This document shows positions 6,190-8,248 of a stretch of DNA of 8,248 nucleotides, piece by piece (position 1 is the first letter of the stretch; the number at the start of each line of letters is the position of its first letter). Below the pieces are notes generated by a model. That model ran no database searches and was not told where the DNA came from. It worked only from the letters and a program-made list of their open reading frames with translations. Source of the stretch: Pseudomonadota bacterium (GTDB taxonomy: Bacteria > Pseudomonadota > Alphaproteobacteria > Acetobacterales > Acetobacteraceae); NCBI GenBank assembly GCA_021845835.1, contig JAJZVE010000184.1, positions 1 to 8,248 of the forward strand. The letters run 5' to 3'. Made by a program: the position numbers and the translations under genes.

Positions 6190-7845
6190 CTACGCCTTCT
6201 GCAGCGCGAGCCGGTTGCCGAAGAAGTAGTTCGACGGATGGATGTTCGCGCCCAGCACGATCTTGTCGTAGAAGGTGAAGTTATTGCGGAACAGCGGCTG
6301 CGCGATCGGGCCGTCCTCGTGCATGATCTGTTCGAGCTGGCCGATCAGCTCGCGGCGCTGGTCCATGTCCAGCGTGCCTTCGGCCTTGGACAGAATCTCG
6401 TCGAAAGTCTTGTTGCTGTAGCTGCTTTCGTTCCACGGCACGCCGGTGCGATAGCCGAGGCCGAGGATCATCATCGCCAGCGGACGATGGTACCAGATGG
6501 TCGAGCCGAACGGCACCTTGGTCCAGACGTCCCAGTACTGGGCACCCGGCATGACGTTCAGCTTCACGTTGATGCCGACCTTCTTCCACTGCTCCGCCGC
6601 CGCCTGCGCCTGCGCCACGCCCCAGGGCAGATCGTTCGGCACATACAGCGTCAGGTCGAGGCCGTTGGCGTGGCCGGCCTCGGCGAGCAGCTTCTTCGCC
6701 TCATCCGGATGGTAGCCCATCGGCGTGATCGGTTTGGTGTCCGGCTGCGCCGGCGAGCAATGCGTGTGATCGCCGGGAATGCCGATGCCGCGCAGCGCCA
6801 CTTCCAGGATCGGCTTCGGATCGAGCGACAGCTTCATCGCCCGGCGCACGCGCGGATCGTCGAACGGCTTCTCGGTCTCCTTGAACCGCAGCACGATCGT
6901 TTCCGCGCTCTGGATCTGATAGAGCTTCAGATGCGGCATCGCGTTCAGCGCGTCGAACTGCACCGGATCGGCGAAGATCAGCCCGTGCAGCTGCCGCGAC
7001 GCCAGCGCCGCGATCGCGGCCGACGGATCGTCGCCGGTGTCCACCTGCTCGATCGCGTCGAGCCAGGCGGGCTGACCCCAGTAGGATTTTACCTTGTGCA
7101 GTACGGCAATCTTGCCGGTGTCGCTGCGCACCAGTTCGAATGGTCCGGTGCCCTGCGAGCCGGGCTGGAACACGCCCTTTTCCTCAGGATACAGCATCGC
7201 CGCCGGATAGTGGAACAGATGCTCCGGCACCGAGACCTGCGGCTCGCGGCAGTTGAGGCGGACCGTGTGATCGTCCACCTTCTCGATCGCGTTGGCGTCC
7301 CACAGCTCGGTCGTGGTCTTGCCGTCGGCGCCCTTCACGTCCTTGAGCAGGTAGCCCTTCACCAGCCCGACGAACGACGACCCGACCGCGGCGTCGGTAA
7401 GCCGGCGCAGGTTCCACACCACGTCATCGGCGGTGAAGTCACGGCCGTTGCGCCACTTCACGCCCTTGCGCACGTTCAGCGTCCAGGTCTTCAGGTCCGG
7501 ACTGACCGACCAGCCTTCCAGCAGATAGGGATGGGTGATGTTGTGCTCGTCGGAGAAGGTCAGATACTCGACGACCTGGCGCGAGACGTTGCTCTGGTAG
7601 GCCCAGGAATAGGTCGCCGGGTTCTTCAGGTCCATGACGCGCGTGCCGATGCGCAGCGTGCCGCCCATCGGCATGTTGTCCGCCCGCGCCGGCGCGATCG
7701 GCGCCATGCCCGCCAGCTTCAGCGCCGCCGGCGCCGCCATGCCCAGCAGCGTGGCGAAACGCACGAACTCGCGCCGGTTCATCCGCCCATCCGAAAGCTG
7801 CGCCTGCAGCTTTTCCAGATGCGGCATCTTGCTGCTGTCCGACAT
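6190..7845 (-). CDS. Tat-exported family 5 extracellular solute-binding protein (DppA/OppA-like)
   Basis: This is a 551-residue periplasmic binding protein of the SBP_bac_5 type. After the leader, GGTLRIGT opens the mature domain. [20 protein letters not shown] (around residues 104-123), the following [20 protein letters not shown] stretch and the substrate-lobe region around [14 protein letters not shown] match the family. The leader is a Tat signal: NRREFVRF with R24-R25, a hydrophobic stretch to about 46, and an APARA cleavage site after residue 55. No lipobox cysteine is present, so it should be soluble. The start at 7845 is chosen because GAGGAG (7850-7855) lies four nt upstream. A longer reading from GTG at 7944 adds an Arg-rich segment unlike a signal peptide. 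The stop is TAG. It delivers substrate to the permease pair downstream. Peptides are the default guess, but relatives bind nickel, opines, sugars and other ligands, so specificity is open. Confidence 0.93.
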   Translation of the reverse strand: MSDSSKMPHLEKLQAQLSDGRMNRREFVRFATLLGMAAPAALKLAGMAPIAPARADNMPMGGTLRIGTRVMDLKNPATYSWAYQSNVSRQVVEYLTFSDEHNITHPYLLEGWSVSPDLKTWTLNVRKGVKWRNGRDFTADDVVWNLRRLTDAAVGSSFVGLVKGYLLKDVKGADGKTTTELWDANAIEKVDDHTVRLNCREPQVSVPEHLFHYPAAMLYPEEKGVFQPGSQGTGPFELVRSDTGKIAVLHKVKSYWGQPAWLDAIEQVDTGDDPSAAIAALASRQLHGLIFADPVQFDALNAMPHLKLYQIQSAETIVLRFKETEKPFDDPRVRRAMKLSLDPKPILEVALRGIGIPGDHTHCSPAQPDTKPITPMGYHPDEAKKLLAEAGHANGLDLTLYVPNDLPWGVAQAQAAAEQWKKVGINVKLNVMPGAQYWDVWTKVPFGSTIWYHRPLAMMILGLGYRTGVPWNESSYSNKTFDEILSKAEGTLDMDQRRELIGQLEQIMHEDGPIAQPLFRNNFTFYDKIVLGANIHPSNYFFGNRLALQKA

Positions 7846-7849
7846 GAAA

Positions 7850-7855
7850 CTCCTC
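7850..7855 (-). promoter_or_regulatory. Ribosome binding site that fixes the binding-protein start
   Basis: GAGGAG on the minus strand is a near-perfect anti-16S match four nt before the ATG at 7845. It is the strongest ribosome site in the window. It supports the shorter protein over the GTG at 7944, and implies that the binding protein is well translated. Confidence 0.7.
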
Positions 7856-7938
7856 GCTTGTTGTGCCGCGATCCGACGGATGCGGCAGTGCTTTCTGCAC
7901 CCGCGCGGGAGCGTGCTCTCGCGTGGGCGAGACGCAAC

Positions 7939-7966
7939 ATTCACGAGGTTCGCGGAACCGCGTCAA
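7939..7966 (-). promoter_or_regulatory. Possible promoter of the ABC transporter operon
   Basis: On the minus strand TTGACG (7961-7966) is a five-of-six match to a -35 box. The best partner is GTGAAT (7939-7944) after 16 nt, only three of six matches, so the -10 is weak. The spacer contains an inverted repeat, GGTTC-CGC-GAACC (7947-7959), that could be an operator. The site lies within the 132-nt gap behind the aldo/keto reductase stop and about 95 nt before the binding-protein ATG. Confidence 0.28.
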
Positions 7967-7977
7967 GATGCGATCGG

Positions 7978-8248
7978 CTACAGCATCGCCAGCGGTTGCC
8001 GCCGCGCCGGCGGCGGGAAGGCGCGGTCGATCGCGGCGAGGTCCGCTTCCGTCAGCGCAAGGTCGGCAGCGGCGGCGTTTTCGCGCACATGGGCCGCGTC
8101 ACCCGCCTTCGGGATGGCGATCACCCAGGGCTGGCGGAGCGCCCAGGCCAGCGCCACCTGCGCCGGGGTCGCGCCATGAAGCTGCGCGACCTGCGCGAGC
8201 GCCGTCGCCCGCAGCAGCCGCCCGCCCTGGCCGACCGGCGAGTACGCC
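7978..8248 (-). CDS. Aldo/keto reductase family oxidoreductase, C-terminal part (enters from window edge)
   Basis: The last 89 codons are visible, ending at TAG 7980-7978; the N-terminal two-thirds and the catalytic tetrad lie outside the window. The fragment starts AYSPVGQGGRLL, the late barrel strand of aldo/keto reductases. It continues with GATPAQVALAWALRQPWVIA (residues 26-45 of the fragment) and the NADPH-binding block IPKAGDAAHVREN (45-57), in which the Lys and the Glu-Asn pair are conserved. It ends with the usual LTEADLAAID helix. Members are cytosolic NAD(P)H-dependent carbonyl reductases; this C-terminus looks closest to the YeaE-like/2,5-diketogluconate reductase-like bacterial group, a tentative judgement. 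It is collinear with the transporter genes, but the 132-nt gap and possible promoter argue that it is a separate unit. Confidence 0.88.
   Translation of the reverse strand, partial: AYSPVGQGGRLLRATALAQVAQLHGATPAQVALAWALRQPWVIAIPKAGDAAHVRENAAAADLALTEADLAAIDRAFPPPARRQPLAML

Noticed and set aside
7846..7944. An extended start for the binding protein at GTG 7944.
   Set aside because: It adds an Arg-rich stretch ahead of the Tat signal and overlaps the likely promoter/leader, while ATG 7845 has a near-perfect ribosome site.
1..8248. A novel multi-gene system (defence island, toxin-antitoxin pair, mobile element).
   Set aside because: All genes belong to recognisable families with ordinary neighbours; no transposase, integrase, nuclease, small toxin pair or terminal repeats were seen.

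Overview
The window is GC-rich DNA in which every gene I can support lies on the minus strand. The base composition, the Tat-exported binding protein, the fused oligopeptide-type ATPase and an N-terminus typical of long strand-loop-strand repeat proteins all fit an alphaproteobacterium, most likely of the Acetobacteraceae/Rhodospirillales type. That placement is inference; there is no rRNA or other taxonomic marker here.

In the direction of transcription (high to low coordinates) the layout is as follows. (1) 7978-8248 holds the last 89 codons of an aldo/keto reductase. (2) 6190-7845 encodes a Tat-exported family 5 solute-binding protein. (3) A 14-bp perfect hairpin at 6111-6141 sits in the 97-nt gap after it. 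(4) 5082-6092 encodes a DppB/OppB-type permease that appears to start with TTG. (5) 4204-5082 encodes a DppC/OppC-type permease overlapping the previous gene by one base. (6) 2172-4199 encodes a double-length ATPase in which DppD-like and DppF-like halves are fused. (7) 1329-2111 encodes an MgtC/SapB family membrane protein. (8) 1-1104 is the 5' part of a large repeat protein with AIDA/strand-loop-strand passenger repeats, which runs off the window.

Genes 2-6 make a complete importer of the peptide/nickel/opine class. The binding protein captures a substrate in the periplasm, the two permeases form the channel, and the single fused ATPase supplies both nucleotide-binding domains. The substrate cannot be read from the sequence. 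MgtC follows the ATPase after only 60 nt with no clear terminator, so it may be read through from the transporter operon. The repeat protein has its own recognisable promoter at 1254-1282, flanked by a 9-nt direct repeat.

The region is largely conventional. I found no CRISPR array, tRNA, rRNA, insertion sequence or phage gene, and no convincing undescribed system. The points most worth a second look are the signal-less repeat protein and its promoter repeats, the two identically spaced cysteine sets in the fused ATPase, the altered coupling loop of the second permease, and the hairpin between binding protein and permease. No gene-free stretch is longer than 224 nt.
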